Assembly: GCA_016861345.1 (NCBI GenBank)
Contig: BOLD01000010.1
Span: 62,001-126,000, forward strand
Source of the DNA: Oligoflexia bacterium
GTDB taxonomy: Bacteria; Bdellovibrionota; Bdellovibrionia; Bdellovibrionales; Bdellovibrionaceae
Reading direction: 5' to 3'
Length of the DNA: 64,000 nucleotides
The notes under the pieces were generated by a model. It saw only the letters and a list, made by a program, of their open reading frames with translations. It ran no database searches and was not told the DNA's origin. Positions 8,577 to 16,881 of this stretch are shown here, piece after piece. How positions within the stretch are numbered: the stretch's first letter is position 1; each line of letters starts with the position of its first letter. Position numbers and translations under genes: made by a program.

Positions 8577-8939
8577 ATGACTGAAGCACAAAACCCCACA
8601 AACTGTCCAAAATGCAACTCTGAAAATATCTACCAGGATGGAAACCTTTGGGTTTGCCCTGAGTGTTCGCATGAATGGAGCATCCATGCCACTGCCGCAT
8701 CTGCAGACGCTCCCGCAGATAATCATATCCGAGATGCCAATGGAAATATTCTGCAAGATGGGGACTCTGTCATCGTCATTAAAGACCTGAAAATTAAAGG
8801 TTCCTCTTCTGTCGTCAAGGGCGGGACTAAGGTTAAAAACATTCGACTTCATGATGCCGGTGATGGTCACGATATCTCATGTAAAATTGATGGATTTGGC
8901 TCAATGAATTTAAAATCTGAGTACGTCAGAAAGGCTTAG
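8577..8939 (+). CDS. PhnA/YjdM-family zinc-ribbon protein
   Basis: The 120-residue protein has an N-terminal zinc ribbon, CPKCNSEN and CPECSHEW, then a small beta domain with [19 protein letters not shown] and [12 protein letters not shown], which is the PhnA (YjdM) family layout. Despite the historic name it is not proven to act in phosphonate use and its role is unknown. TTGGAG precedes the ATG. It shares direction with the FKBP gene and converges on the yitT-like gene, whose stop lies 3 nt away. Confidence 0.9.
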   Translation: MTEAQNPTNCPKCNSENIYQDGNLWVCPECSHEWSIHATAASADAPADNHIRDANGNILQDGDSVIVIKDLKIKGSSSVVKGGTKVKNIRLHDAGDGHDISCKIDGFGSMNLKSEYVRKA

Positions 8940-8942
8940 ATA

Positions 8943-9809
8943 TTAATACAGGGGTCTTTTTTTAATGACTCCACCGCGAGTATCTTTGACTGGCTGCTGG
9001 ATTATAAAGGCATCGGGATCAATTCTCTGAACCTCTGAGAGAAGTTTGGTAACCTCAAGACGGGTCACAACACAAAAAAGGGCATTGCGCTCATTCTGCG
9101 ACTCTTCGTTCCTGATGAAGCCACCTTCAGTTTTGTAAATTGTGACTCCTCTTCTTAGATCATTAATGAGCATTTCTCTGATTTTTTCACTATCTGGAGA
9201 AATAATGGTTACTCCAATGTACTCTTCGATACCATTTAAAATAAAATCCACACTTTTTGATGCTGAGAAATAAGTGAGCATTGAATACATTGCTGTTTCA
9301 ATATTAACCGTCAATGCAACAAAAAGAAAAAGGATCATGTTAAAGACCGCAATAAAGTCACCGACACTCAGACTGGATTTTCGACTAATATACACAGCTA
9401 AGACTTCTGCTCCATCAATAACTGCTCCACCTCGAATAGAAAGTCCAATTCCGGCGCCTAAGAAAACTCCGCCAAAAATCGCAATCAGTAATTTATCGTG
9501 TGTGATAATCGGTATACTGATCCAGTGGACAGCAATAGCAAGAGCTAAAATCGCGAAGGCGCTTTTTATAGCAAACTCTTTTGAGATTTGTCTTAATCCA
9601 ATTAAAATAAATGGTAAATTCACAACTAAAATAAAGATCGATAAATCGATTTGAAAAAACCGCTGAAGGAGCAAGGATATCCCCACAGCGCCGCCATCAA
9701 AAAAGCCATTCGGTAGCAAAAAACCCTTTAGCCCAATACTGGCCAACAAAATACCTAGTAGAATCAGGATAATGTTTCCATAATTCTTTCCCAAATCAGT
9801 AGACGTCAT
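8943..9809 (-). CDS. YitT family membrane protein (DUF161 + DUF2179)
   Basis: This is a YitT-type protein of about 288 residues. About six hydrophobic segments cover residues 10-180, with the family signature FLLPNGFFDGGAVGISLL. A cytoplasmic DUF2179 domain follows (about 200-285; SPDSEKIREMLIND). The family is thought to include transporters but no substrate is established. The ATG at 9809 and an in-frame TTG at 9818 are both possible; AAGGA stands 13 nt before the ATG and 4 nt before the TTG. It lies just downstream of the muramidase gene (gap about 7-16 nt), probably in one transcript. Confidence 0.88.
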   Translation of the reverse strand: MTSTDLGKNYGNIILILLGILLASIGLKGFLLPNGFFDGGAVGISLLLQRFFQIDLSIFILVVNLPFILIGLRQISKEFAIKSAFAILALAIAVHWISIPIITHDKLLIAIFGGVFLGAGIGLSIRGGAVIDGAEVLAVYISRKSSLSVGDFIAVFNMILFLFVALTVNIETAMYSMLTYFSASKSVDFILNGIEEYIGVTIISPDSEKIREMLINDLRRGVTIYKTEGGFIRNEESQNERNALFCVVTRLEVTKLLSEVQRIDPDAFIIQQPVKDTRGGVIKKRPLY

Positions 9810-9825
9810 ACAATTCAAAAATTCC

Positions 9826-11028
9826 TTAATAGATTAAAAATTCGCGCCGCTGCTCTTTCCAAGCCTTTTCGTCTCGACTTAACAAATTTTCCAAATCACC
9901 TGGCTTTGCTTTTGGATCATCGACCCACTCTCGAAACTGAGTTGTTCCATGAATCACATCAATCGCCTTACGCTCAAGTTCATATTCATAGGCAAAATCC
10001 CTCCAGATGACATAGTCAGGATAAAGCTCACGTACCACTTTTAAAAATAAAGAGATCACTCTGTAGGGCCTGAAAAGTTCATGATTGTAACTAGGGTGAT
10101 CCGTGTGCATTTGAATCCCCTGACATAAAAGGCCTTTATGTTTATGAAAAGTCGGCTCAAAAAAAATCGTTCGAATAATTGAACCCCTCAACCAATCTGG
10201 GGCCAACTGATTCATTCGAGAAAGAATTCTTTCTGCATCAATATCCGATGCACCCACACCCTCTAAAGCTCTTGTTGTCCCTCGCATTTCAGAAAGAGTT
10301 GTGCCCTCGATCATGACTGTGCCTGGAAAACATCGGGCCATATTCAATGTCTGAGCATTAGGACTAGGATTTACCCAAGATAACTCTGTCGGCCACCCAA
10401 ATCCAGATCCCTTTTCAGGGAAATAGTTTTCCATTTTAACAATCTTTAAATCTAAATTGAGGTTTAAATACTTTTTAAAAAAGAGAGCAGCCTCACCTAG
10501 TGTTAATCCATGTCTCATTGGAATTTCGGCTGCTCCAACAAAGCTTTCATGCCCCTTTAATAAAGTTAAACCTTCAATCGGTCTTCCCACTGGATTGGGA
10601 CGATCCAAAATCCAAAATGATTTCCCCAGCTCGACACAGGCCTCACACATGTATCTCAATGTTGTCAGGAACGTATAAATTCTTGTTCCTACATCCTGAA
10701 GATCAAACAGAACCACATCGCAGGATTGGAGCATTTCTTTTGTAGGCCTTCTTGTTTTTCCATAAAGTGAATAAACAGGTATTTTGTATTTCGGATCAAG
10801 ATAGTCCTCGCTCTCAATCATGTTATCTTGCTTTTCTCCTCGCATACCATGTTGAGGACCAAAGGCCGAAACAATATTGAGCTTGGTTTGCGCTTTCAAA
10901 GCATCCAGAGAGTGAACTAACTGACTGGTCACCGCGGCTGGATGGGCTACCAAAGAAATTTTCCGTCCGTTTAGTTCTTTTAACAGGGTTGAATCCGTCA
11001 AAATTTGATCAATACCAAGTTTAACCAT
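9826..11028 (-). CDS. namZ: Exo-beta-N-acetylmuramidase, DUF1343/NamZ family
   Basis: The protein (about 400 residues) matches DUF1343, the NamZ family that removes N-acetylmuramic acid from the non-reducing end of peptidoglycan fragments. Recognisable blocks are GRKISLVAHPAAVT, AFGPQHGMRGEKQDNM, PVYSLYGKTRRPT, VLFDLQDVGTRIYTFL and LDRPNPVGRPIEG. I see no signal peptide, which suggests work on imported muropeptides in the cytoplasm. A GTG directly before the ATG is an alternative start. The ATG overlaps the stop of the DOMON-like gene (TGATG), so translation is coupled. Confidence 0.88.
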   Translation of the reverse strand: MVKLGIDQILTDSTLLKELNGRKISLVAHPAAVTSQLVHSLDALKAQTKLNIVSAFGPQHGMRGEKQDNMIESEDYLDPKYKIPVYSLYGKTRRPTKEMLQSCDVVLFDLQDVGTRIYTFLTTLRYMCEACVELGKSFWILDRPNPVGRPIEGLTLLKGHESFVGAAEIPMRHGLTLGEAALFFKKYLNLNLDLKIVKMENYFPEKGSGFGWPTELSWVNPSPNAQTLNMARCFPGTVMIEGTTLSEMRGTTRALEGVGASDIDAERILSRMNQLAPDWLRGSIIRTIFFEPTFHKHKGLLCQGIQMHTDHPSYNHELFRPYRVISLFLKVVRELYPDYVIWRDFAYEYELERKAIDVIHGTTQFREWVDDPKAKPGDLENLLSRDEKAWKEQRREFLIY

Positions 11029-11570
11029 CACATTTCCCCTAACAATATGAACGAATCACTTAAATGAAAATCTGGTTTATCCCCTAAGTGCCGAAGGGCC
11101 CAATAAGATCTTTCCCCATCCGAGTGCTCCAACACTGCAGTCACTCCGATTTGCCATGAAGAGCTGATTCTTTTTAAGCTTGAAAGATTCACTGTACAGT
11201 CCAATTGAAATTGGCCTTGACCTTGCGAAGTGCTAATTTTAGGCAGCTGAATCAAGTGAGCTTGTTTTGATCTTTCTCGATACGAATCAAACTCAAACTG
11301 ATTCCACTCTCCTGATGGACTGAGATTCCATTCAAAATACTTTTGAGCTCCTCTCAGTTTCAAGAAAAATTCAAAGCAGGTGGTCTCCCACAATTTATCC
11401 TGAACAGATGGCCGAGCAGATAACTGAGGAATAACAATGTCAGAAAGATTTCCCTTTAAATGATAAGAAATACTGAGAACTTCTGAAAACTGAATTTCAC
11501 CTGTTAAGTTCAGTACCGAGGTTAAACCATTTTTTTCAAAGGGAACGAGCTGAAATTTCATCAGCTTCAT
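11028..11570 (-). CDS. DOMON-like domain protein
   Basis: This 180-residue protein has no signal peptide and resembles the DOMON-like beta-sandwich proteins of bacteria (blocks SVQDKLWETTCFEFFL, YFEWNLSPSGEWNQFEFD, YWALRHLGDKPDFH). Such proteins may bind carbohydrate-like ligands or heme, but no activity is established. It is directly upstream of namZ with coupled translation, which hints at a role connected to cell-wall sugars. That link is inference from position only. Confidence 0.7.
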   Translation of the reverse strand: MKLMKFQLVPFEKNGLTSVLNLTGEIQFSEVLSISYHLKGNLSDIVIPQLSARPSVQDKLWETTCFEFFLKLRGAQKYFEWNLSPSGEWNQFEFDSYRERSKQAHLIQLPKISTSQGQGQFQLDCTVNLSSLKRISSSWQIGVTAVLEHSDGERSYWALRHLGDKPDFHLSDSFILLGEM

Positions 11571-11577
11571 TATCCCG

Positions 11578-11880
11578 TTAGAGAGGCTTCAGTTTCAAGT
11601 TATCTTGAATGAGATAGGTCTTTGTCTCAACAACCTGTCCTTGTTTATAGGTTTTTACGGTCAGGACCTTTGTCTGCTTTGAGACCGAAGTCTCAATATA
11701 TTGATGGTTCTTAAAGACCTCTTCATAGTTTAAACATTTGTCTTCTTTCCAAGGGAAGTCCTCAGGACGAAACTCCTCTAGATAACAAGACGATGCAACT
11801 GGGCTTTTCCAGGCCTGAGAATCATTTTTTGCTTGAGCTAACTGGATCAATAAAAAAATACCAAGAACAATTGATTTCAT
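11578..11880 (-). CDS. Small exported protein
   Basis: From ATG 11880 the protein has 100 residues: a Sec signal (MKSIVLGIFLLIQLAQA) and a mature domain with two Cys (positions about 32 and 48) that could pair. An in-frame ATG at 11898 lies inside the terminator hairpin of the upstream operon, so I rejected it. No good ribosome site precedes 11880, because the T-tract of that terminator abuts the ATG. It is followed at 7 nt by the DOMON-like gene. Family unknown. Confidence 0.5.
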   Translation of the reverse strand: MKSIVLGIFLLIQLAQAKNDSQAWKSPVASSCYLEEFRPEDFPWKEDKCLNYEEVFKNHQYIETSVSKQTKVLTVKTYKQGQVVETKTYLIQDNLKLKPL

Positions 11881-11912
11881 AAAAAAAAGATGGCGCATTT
11901 AGCGCCATCTTT
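11881..11912 (-). terminator. Intrinsic terminator of the NrfD-type operon
   Basis: On the - strand an 11-bp perfect stem AAAGATGGCGC / GCGCCATCTTT with a 5-nt loop is followed by eight T. It lies 25 nt after the stop of the Ig-like membrane protein gene, so it ends the Fe-S/NrfD operon. Confidence 0.88.
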
Positions 11913-11936
11913 CAAGTCCAAGATTGTTGGTCAATC

Positions 11937-12473
11937 CTATTTCATTTTTGATAACTTAACTAACTGGGCGATGGAAAATACATAAACGCTCCAAACACCC
12001 AAAATAAGAAAAGGAATCGTTAAGAGAAGGTGCAAGTCGGTATTGGGCGACCAAATTTCACGTGGAAATGGATTATCCACAGGTTTAATCACTTTTCCGC
12101 CATCCACCTTTACCGTCGATTCTCCATAGTAAACATCAGATTTCACGATCTTTGCGGTGACAGCGAAATCGCCTGTCTTTACCTCGCCCGGAAAATCCTC
12201 AGGGAACGGTATTTGTGCAATTCCCGATTCATCTGTCACTGCCTCACCATGACTTAAAATTCCAAAAAGACGTGGCGTTGAAAACGTCACGGTCACCTCT
12301 TTTACTGGAGAGTTCTTATGCTGAACCCGGGCCGTTAGAAATCGACCATCCTCTGTGCTTTCTTTCATAAGAGTGACGGTGGCCTGAGTTGTTGGATTGC
12401 AGACCTTTTCAGCTGCCAACGCTTGTCCAAAAACAAAGGATAGTCCTAAGATCAGAGTAAATAATTTTATCAT
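11937..12473 (-). CDS. Exported Ig-like domain protein with C-terminal membrane anchor
   Basis: From ATG 12473 the protein has 178 residues: a signal peptide (MIKLFTLILGL to about 22), a periplasmic Ig-like beta domain (about 25-130), and one C-terminal membrane helix (LLLTIPFLILGVWSVYVF) with a short basic tail. A longer open frame to 12602 overlaps nrfD and was rejected. It starts one base after the NrfD-type gene ends, so it is probably a small subunit or assembly factor of that complex. I know no named family for it. Confidence 0.7.
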   Translation of the reverse strand: MIKLFTLILGLSFVFGQALAAEKVCNPTTQATVTLMKESTEDGRFLTARVQHKNSPVKEVTVTFSTPRLFGILSHGEAVTDESGIAQIPFPEDFPGEVKTGDFAVTAKIVKSDVYYGESTVKVDGGKVIKPVDNPFPREIWSPNTDLHLLLTIPFLILGVWSVYVFSIAQLVKLSKMK

Positions 12474-12474
12474 A

Positions 12475-13821
12475 TTAAGCCTCCACTCCAACTTTTTCGA
12501 TTCCCTCTTGATGAATTCCCTCGATGATCTCAAAAACTGAAATAATCGGGAAAATCTTAGAGAACATCGTGTAGAGCAACATAAACATCGCCAGACCGCC
12601 AAAAGTTATTGACCACTCAATGACAGTTGGCATGTAGCTAATTTTCACCCCCGCAGCTTCTGCAGGAATGTATGTTGTCATCATTGTTGGAACAATAATG
12701 AGATATCGTTTAATATACATACCAATATTGATCAGTATTGTCGCCACCATCATGATGGTCAGAGAGTACTTCTCTGTTTTCTTCATTACAAACCACACGG
12801 TTAATGCCAGTGGTAAAAACAAGCAGAAAGCCCACATAAAGAACCACATCTTACCATAAATGCCAGATGTGATAACCTCCATCAAACGATGATCCACCTC
12901 GTGACGACCGTACCAAATGGTCAGGTATTCAGAGACCGTGAAGTAAATGTAAAGTGCATTGAGCGCAATCATGAGTTTGCCCAAAGCTTTAAAGTGAACC
13001 ATTGTCAGGTACTTCTTTAGACCATAAGCCCATCGGAAAACAATCATCGCAGTGATAATCGCTGCAGTTCCAGAAAAGATCGCACCCACGACAAAGTAAG
13101 GTCCAAAGATAGTACTGTGCCATCCTGGTCGAAGAGTCATACTGAAGATCCAAGAAACAACCGTATGAACTGAAATCGCCACAGGGATGATCACAATACA
13201 CATCGCGCCCAACGCTTTATTGAGAATTTTTTCTTGTTCTGGAGTGTTTTTATATCCTAAAGACAACTTTTGGAAGAGCTTACGCTGCCAAGGAGCCTTT
13301 ACTTTATCTACAAAAATCGCCAGGTCAGGAATGAGAGCGACATACAGGTACATCAGTGAGCCACTCACATATGTCGTGATTGAAAGAATATCCCAGAGAA
13401 TTGGAGAATTCAAACGACCGTAGGCAAACACATGCCAAACTCGATCTGGACGACCCATATCGATCATCACCATAGGTGCGCCGATCATCAATGCGAATAA
13501 GGTAATGGCTTCTGCCATTCGAGTAATGGGACGACGCCACGGAGCTCCCGTCACACGAAGAATGGCTGAAATCAAAGTCCCTGCGTGTGAAATTCCGATG
13601 AAGAACACAAAGTTCGTCATGTACATTCCCCAGGAAACATAGTTACCCATTCCAGTCACTCGAAGTCCGCTTGTTAATTGATAAATGTAAGCCGCCATTG
13701 CTACTAATATGATCACCAATAAGAATCCCACCCAAAGCTTAAATCCTTTTCCATCCATGCGGAAGGATTCGTTCATATCAATTATGGACTGATGCTCAAC
13801 TTTTTTTGCTAAATCAGACAT
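12475..13821 (-). CDS. nrfD: NrfD/PsrC-family quinol-site membrane subunit
   Basis: The 448-residue protein has about ten membrane helices and the NrfD/PsrC/ActC fold, which holds a quinol site and contacts a periplasmic Fe-S subunit. Seen blocks are MGMYMTNFVFFIGISHAGTL, RRPITRMAEAITLFAL, MVMIDMGRPDRVWHVF and SWIFSMTLRPGWHSTIFGP. ATG 13821 has AAGGAG before it and overlaps the Fe-S gene by 8 nt. The catalytic molybdopterin or multiheme partner usual for this family is not beside it. It may deliver quinol electrons towards the nitrite reductase genes nearby (inference). Confidence 0.85.
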   Translation of the reverse strand: MSDLAKKVEHQSIIDMNESFRMDGKGFKLWVGFLLVIILVAMAAYIYQLTSGLRVTGMGNYVSWGMYMTNFVFFIGISHAGTLISAILRVTGAPWRRPITRMAEAITLFALMIGAPMVMIDMGRPDRVWHVFAYGRLNSPILWDILSITTYVSGSLMYLYVALIPDLAIFVDKVKAPWQRKLFQKLSLGYKNTPEQEKILNKALGAMCIVIIPVAISVHTVVSWIFSMTLRPGWHSTIFGPYFVVGAIFSGTAAIITAMIVFRWAYGLKKYLTMVHFKALGKLMIALNALYIYFTVSEYLTIWYGRHEVDHRLMEVITSGIYGKMWFFMWAFCLFLPLALTVWFVMKKTEKYSLTIMMVATILINIGMYIKRYLIIVPTMMTTYIPAEAAGVKISYMPTVIEWSITFGGLAMFMLLYTMFSKIFPIISVFEIIEGIHQEGIEKVGVEA

Positions 13822-14848
13822 TTGAATTCTCCTTCGCAAATCCGAAGTTCATCGCGACTTCTTTAATTTCACTTTCATCTATTTTTGGAGGATCGTATGT
13901 TGGATTCTTCGCTGGTAAATAATAAACGCTTGGCTTCGTTCCCAACTCTTCTAAATATCGATAACCACCTTTTTCAGCAAGAAGCTTAGAAAGGCGATAA
14001 GTTCGTCCCTTGGCATCTGTCACGGCATCCTCATTGGCATCACCAAACATAATGGCACCCATTGTACATGCCGTTGCACAGTGAGGAAGCTTTCCTTCAC
14101 GAAGCATATCTGGGCAGAAATCACATTTCTCAACAGTTCCCATTTTACGGGGAGTACTTTTCTCTGGTGTGTATCCAGCTTCGACAACGTTCTTCACCGG
14201 ACCCCAATTAAAGTAACGAGTTGAATAGGGACAAGCCGCCATACAGAATCGGCAACCAATGCATCGCTCATTATCGATGAGAACAATACCATCCTGACGT
14301 TTGAATGTTGCATCCACAGGGCAGACCCGAGTGCAAGGAGGATCATCACACTGAAAGCATGGCTTTGGAAACCAATAAGGCTTTTTCTCAGCGGTTCCCG
14401 ACATCTTGAACACGCGAATCCACTGTCTCTCTGGAGGAGTGTTATGAGCCTTTGAGCAAGAAGAAGTACACTTCTCACATCCGTCACATTCAGCCAGATC
14501 AATGACCATAACCCATTTACGATTGGGAATTCCCTCTCGAACAGCCTTGTTTCCTGCATGACTATGATAATGGGGCTCTTTCTCAATCTCTTTTCCAGTG
14601 ATTGGGTCAATGAGCTTGCCACTTGTTGATAGCGCCGGTGTTGGCCCACCACAAGTCTCACCCTTTGCATCACCCTTCTTCGACTGAGCTTTTGCCTCGA
14701 AGGAATGAAATCCCACAGCTCCAGCCATAGCAGCAAATGAAGCAAAACCGAACTTCAAAAATTGACGTCGCTGAGTATCTCCGTCTCCGTCTTGGGAAGC
14801 CCGGGAACTTCCGCAACCGCAAGATTGGGGATTACACTGATCTGACAT
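13814..14848 (-). CDS. Tat-exported four-cluster ferredoxin subunit (NrfC/PsrB-like)
   Basis: The 344-residue protein carries a Tat signal with Arg27-Arg28 in RRQFLKFGF and a hydrophobic stretch ending near AKAQ. Four Cys groups for [4Fe-4S] clusters follow: CDGCEKCTSSC, CFQCDDPPCTRVCP, CIGCRFCMAACP and CDFCPDMLREGKLPHCATAC. It pairs with the NrfD-type gene downstream (8-nt overlap) as an electron wire at the outer face of the inner membrane. GAGGAGG precedes ATG 14848. A TGAT-N4-ATCA box lies about 100 nt upstream. Confidence 0.92.
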   Translation of the reverse strand: MSDQCNPQSCGCGSSRASQDGDGDTQRRQFLKFGFASFAAMAGAVGFHSFEAKAQSKKGDAKGETCGGPTPALSTSGKLIDPITGKEIEKEPHYHSHAGNKAVREGIPNRKWVMVIDLAECDGCEKCTSSCSKAHNTPPERQWIRVFKMSGTAEKKPYWFPKPCFQCDDPPCTRVCPVDATFKRQDGIVLIDNERCIGCRFCMAACPYSTRYFNWGPVKNVVEAGYTPEKSTPRKMGTVEKCDFCPDMLREGKLPHCATACTMGAIMFGDANEDAVTDAKGRTYRLSKLLAEKGGYRYLEELGTKPSVYYLPAKNPTYDPPKIDESEIKEVAMNFGFAKENSNV

Positions 14849-14948
14849 GAATGTCCTCCTCATTAGTTTTCTATTTAAAAAATACCTAATGATTATGAGG
14901 GGAAATCAATGTCAGGGCAATGTTAACTCATCATTAATGCAAGCTATA

Positions 14949-14960
14949 TGATTCCGATCA
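14949..14960. promoter_or_regulatory. FNR/DNR-type box before the Fe-S/NrfD operon
   Basis: TGATTCCGATCA fits the core TGAT-N4-ATCA recognised by FNR, ANR and DNR/NNR regulators. It is intergenic, with its centre about 106 nt before ATG 14848. That leaves room for a promoter with the site near -41. The regulator is not in the window, so oxygen or NO control is inference. Confidence 0.5.
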
Positions 14961-14962
14961 GA

Positions 14963-15427
14963 TCAGTGATGGTGCGAGTTTCCATTACCAGAAATCTTTT
15001 TTACCTGAGACAAAATGTCTCGCTTACTTTTATCTGCAAAAACTAAGGTAAACTTGGCCTGTTGATTTTCCTTAAGATCTTTCTTGAGCTTCATGAACAT
15101 GATGTGAAATCCGCCGGGCTTAAGTTCAATTTCCCCTTGAGCGGGAACAACGATCTTATCTACCTGCACCATCTTAAAAACATTACCCTCTTGGCGGTGA
15201 CCATGCACTTCTACACTTGCAGACAAATCGCTTTCACCACCAACAAGCTCGGCATCCTTTGACCCTTTATTCTTCAGCTTCATGAAGGCTGCTGTATTCT
15301 CAGAGCCAGGAGGCATCATCCGAATATAATGATCCTCGACAACAATATCATCTGCCTGAGATTTCCCATAACTGACAGAACCCAGCATAGAAATTGCTAT
15401 TACTAAAACAATTTGACTTGGTTTCAC
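14963..15427 (-). CDS. PCu(A)C copper chaperone
   Basis: The 154-residue exported protein has a Sec signal (about 1-22) and the exact copper motif H-x10-M-x21-H-x-M, at His75, Met86, His108 and Met110. A GNGNSHHH tail at the C-terminus may bind extra metal. PCu(A)C proteins hand Cu(I) to SCO proteins and to the CuA site of oxidases in the periplasm. It overlaps the SCO gene by 4 nt, the usual partner arrangement. Odd here is the position in a cluster for the copper-free NirS. Confidence 0.93.
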   Translation of the reverse strand: MKPSQIVLVIAISMLGSVSYGKSQADDIVVEDHYIRMMPPGSENTAAFMKLKNKGSKDAELVGGESDLSASVEVHGHRQEGNVFKMVQVDKIVVPAQGEIELKPGGFHIMFMKLKKDLKENQQAKFTLVFADKSKRDILSQVKKISGNGNSHHH

Positions 15428-16428
15428 TTTTTCTCTCCCTTGTAGATCGCAATTCTTTTTCGCAAAATCTGACCGATCTCATTTCCCAAAGTGCCGTGCG
15501 GAATAGTTTCAACAAGTGTGCCATTTGGATCAATAAGATAAGTGTCCGCAGAGTGATCTACGACATAATAATCCTTACCTGGCTCCGGCGGATGAATTTT
15601 ATATGACCCACCGTATTGTTTAGTCACTCTTCTTAAATCCTCATCTCGTCCAGATATTCCACGAATATTTTGATGAAAATAGGCTGTGTATTTCCTCAGT
15701 CGCTCTGCGCCATCCCTTACAGGATCAACACTGACAAAAATAGCCTCAACCAATGCTAGCTCATCGGAACTTAGCTCTCGAAACATTGCCCCCAAGTTTG
15801 CCAAAGCTGTGGGGCAAATATCAGGACAGAAAGTATAACCAAAATAGAGAAAATAAAATTTCCCCCGCATTGATTTTGAATCAAAAGATTGAGTTGAAGT
15901 TTTTAAAACAAAATCACCACCGCGAGGCCGGTCAGAAAGCTTCAAAGGAATATTGGCGACATCCCCGTACTCGCGCAAAGTCACAACTTGAAAAGGAATA
16001 GCCAAAGTATCCTTCCCTTGCGTTAGCAACACAGTCACCTGCCACTCCATCTCTGGTTCTTGGCAATGAGTCAGATCTGTCGTTGTCTGATAAAGACCTG
16101 GATTTTCCTCACGGAGCACAGGACGCTTAAATCCGGTATCTCCACTTTTTCCAAAGAAATCCACCTCAACAGAATCAACCTCAATATTTTCCAATCGAAC
16201 TGCAATCAAAAAAGGATCACTAAAGGGAATGGGCCTTGGAGTTAGCGATAACGTAAGAAAGCTTTGCCCAGGTAGTTGCACCCGACACTCTTCTTTATGC
16301 AAGTTGCAGTCAGATGGTGGATTAATTCGAATTGTTTTGGGAGCACTCAGAGAGAAGAGGTAAAAAAAAAGCCCCATCAGACCAGCTGCGGAGCACAATA
16401 CAAGTAGAACTTTCAACGGCGTCTTCAT
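15424..16428 (-). CDS. SCO1/SenC-family protein with extra N-terminal domain
   Basis: The protein has 334 residues from ATG 16428. A membrane anchor at about 5-28 is followed by an unrecognised periplasmic beta domain (about 35-155) with three Cys. The SCO thioredoxin fold (about 160-334) carries the metal Cys201 and Cys205 in FCPDICP and His292 in VDHSADTY. SCO proteins load copper or reduce thiols for CuA and related centres. Normal SCO proteins have about 200 residues, so the N-terminal domain is an addition. Its AAGGGGG ribosome site lies within a strong hairpin. Confidence 0.88.
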   Translation of the reverse strand: MKTPLKVLLVLCSAAGLMGLFFYLFSLSAPKTIRINPPSDCNLHKEECRVQLPGQSFLTLSLTPRPIPFSDPFLIAVRLENIEVDSVEVDFFGKSGDTGFKRPVLREENPGLYQTTTDLTHCQEPEMEWQVTVLLTQGKDTLAIPFQVVTLREYGDVANIPLKLSDRPRGGDFVLKTSTQSFDSKSMRGKFYFLYFGYTFCPDICPTALANLGAMFRELSSDELALVEAIFVSVDPVRDGAERLRKYTAYFHQNIRGISGRDEDLRRVTKQYGGSYKIHPPEPGKDYYVVDHSADTYLIDPNGTLVETIPHGTLGNEIGQILRKRIAIYKGEKK

Positions 16429-16432
16429 AATC

Positions 16433-16460
16433 AAGCCCCCTTGTACTACCAAGGGGGCTT
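16433..16460 (-). promoter_or_regulatory. Hairpin covering the sco ribosome site
   Basis: AAGCCCCCTTG and CAAGGGGGCTT form a perfect 11-bp stem with a 6-nt loop between the cytochrome c stop and the sco ATG (16428). The 3' arm on the transcript holds the AAGGGGG Shine-Dalgarno sequence. There is no T-tract after it, so translation control, mRNA stabilisation or processing fits better than termination. Confidence 0.65.
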
Positions 16461-16468
16461 AAAAGAAA

Positions 16469-16870
16469 CTATTTTGTAAACTTACTTCTCATATAAGCAA
16501 TCATCGCCCAGATATCATCTGCGCTATGATTGTAATTCGTTCCTGGACCAAAAGAGTCCATATCTGTCTTCGGGCTACCTTGCTCGATGATCCAGTATAA
16601 TTGACCATCTTTACGGCCCTTTAAGTATCCTGGCTTGTTAAAAGCTGTCACTTCGGGATTTAAATCTTTTGCAGATTTTCCCTGACCATCACCCTTCTCG
16701 CCATGACATTTTTGGCAACGCTTTTCATATAGCTTCGCACCCTTTGCGATAGCCTCTTTATTGCCATCAACTGGGTTTTTCTTTGCCAAGTAATCCGCCG
16801 GAGCATCAGGAATAGCCAAAGCTACTCCTGATACTAAAGTTACAACTGACATTATAAGTGTTCTTTTCAT
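16469..16870 (-). CDS. Periplasmic class I cytochrome c
   Basis: The 133-residue protein has a short signal peptide (about 1-19) and one heme c site, Cys52-Cys55-His56 in CQKCHGEKGDGQG. A C-terminal helix with a possible Met ligand follows, and the region DDIWAMIAYM is typical of such mono-heme cytochromes. It starts 11 nt after the nirS stop and AGAGGT precedes its ATG. It is the likely electron donor to NirS, taking electrons from a membrane quinol oxidising complex. Confidence 0.9.
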   Translation of the reverse strand: MKRTLIMSVVTLVSGVALAIPDAPADYLAKKNPVDGNKEAIAKGAKLYEKRCQKCHGEKGDGQGKSAKDLNPEVTAFNKPGYLKGRKDGQLYWIIEQGSPKTDMDSFGPGTNYNHSADDIWAMIAYMRSKFTK

Positions 16871-16881
16871 TGATAGACCTC

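Noticed and set aside
9274..9654. Open frame antisense to the yitT-like gene
   Set aside because: The opposite strand encodes a clear YitT protein; the antisense product has no recognisable pattern.
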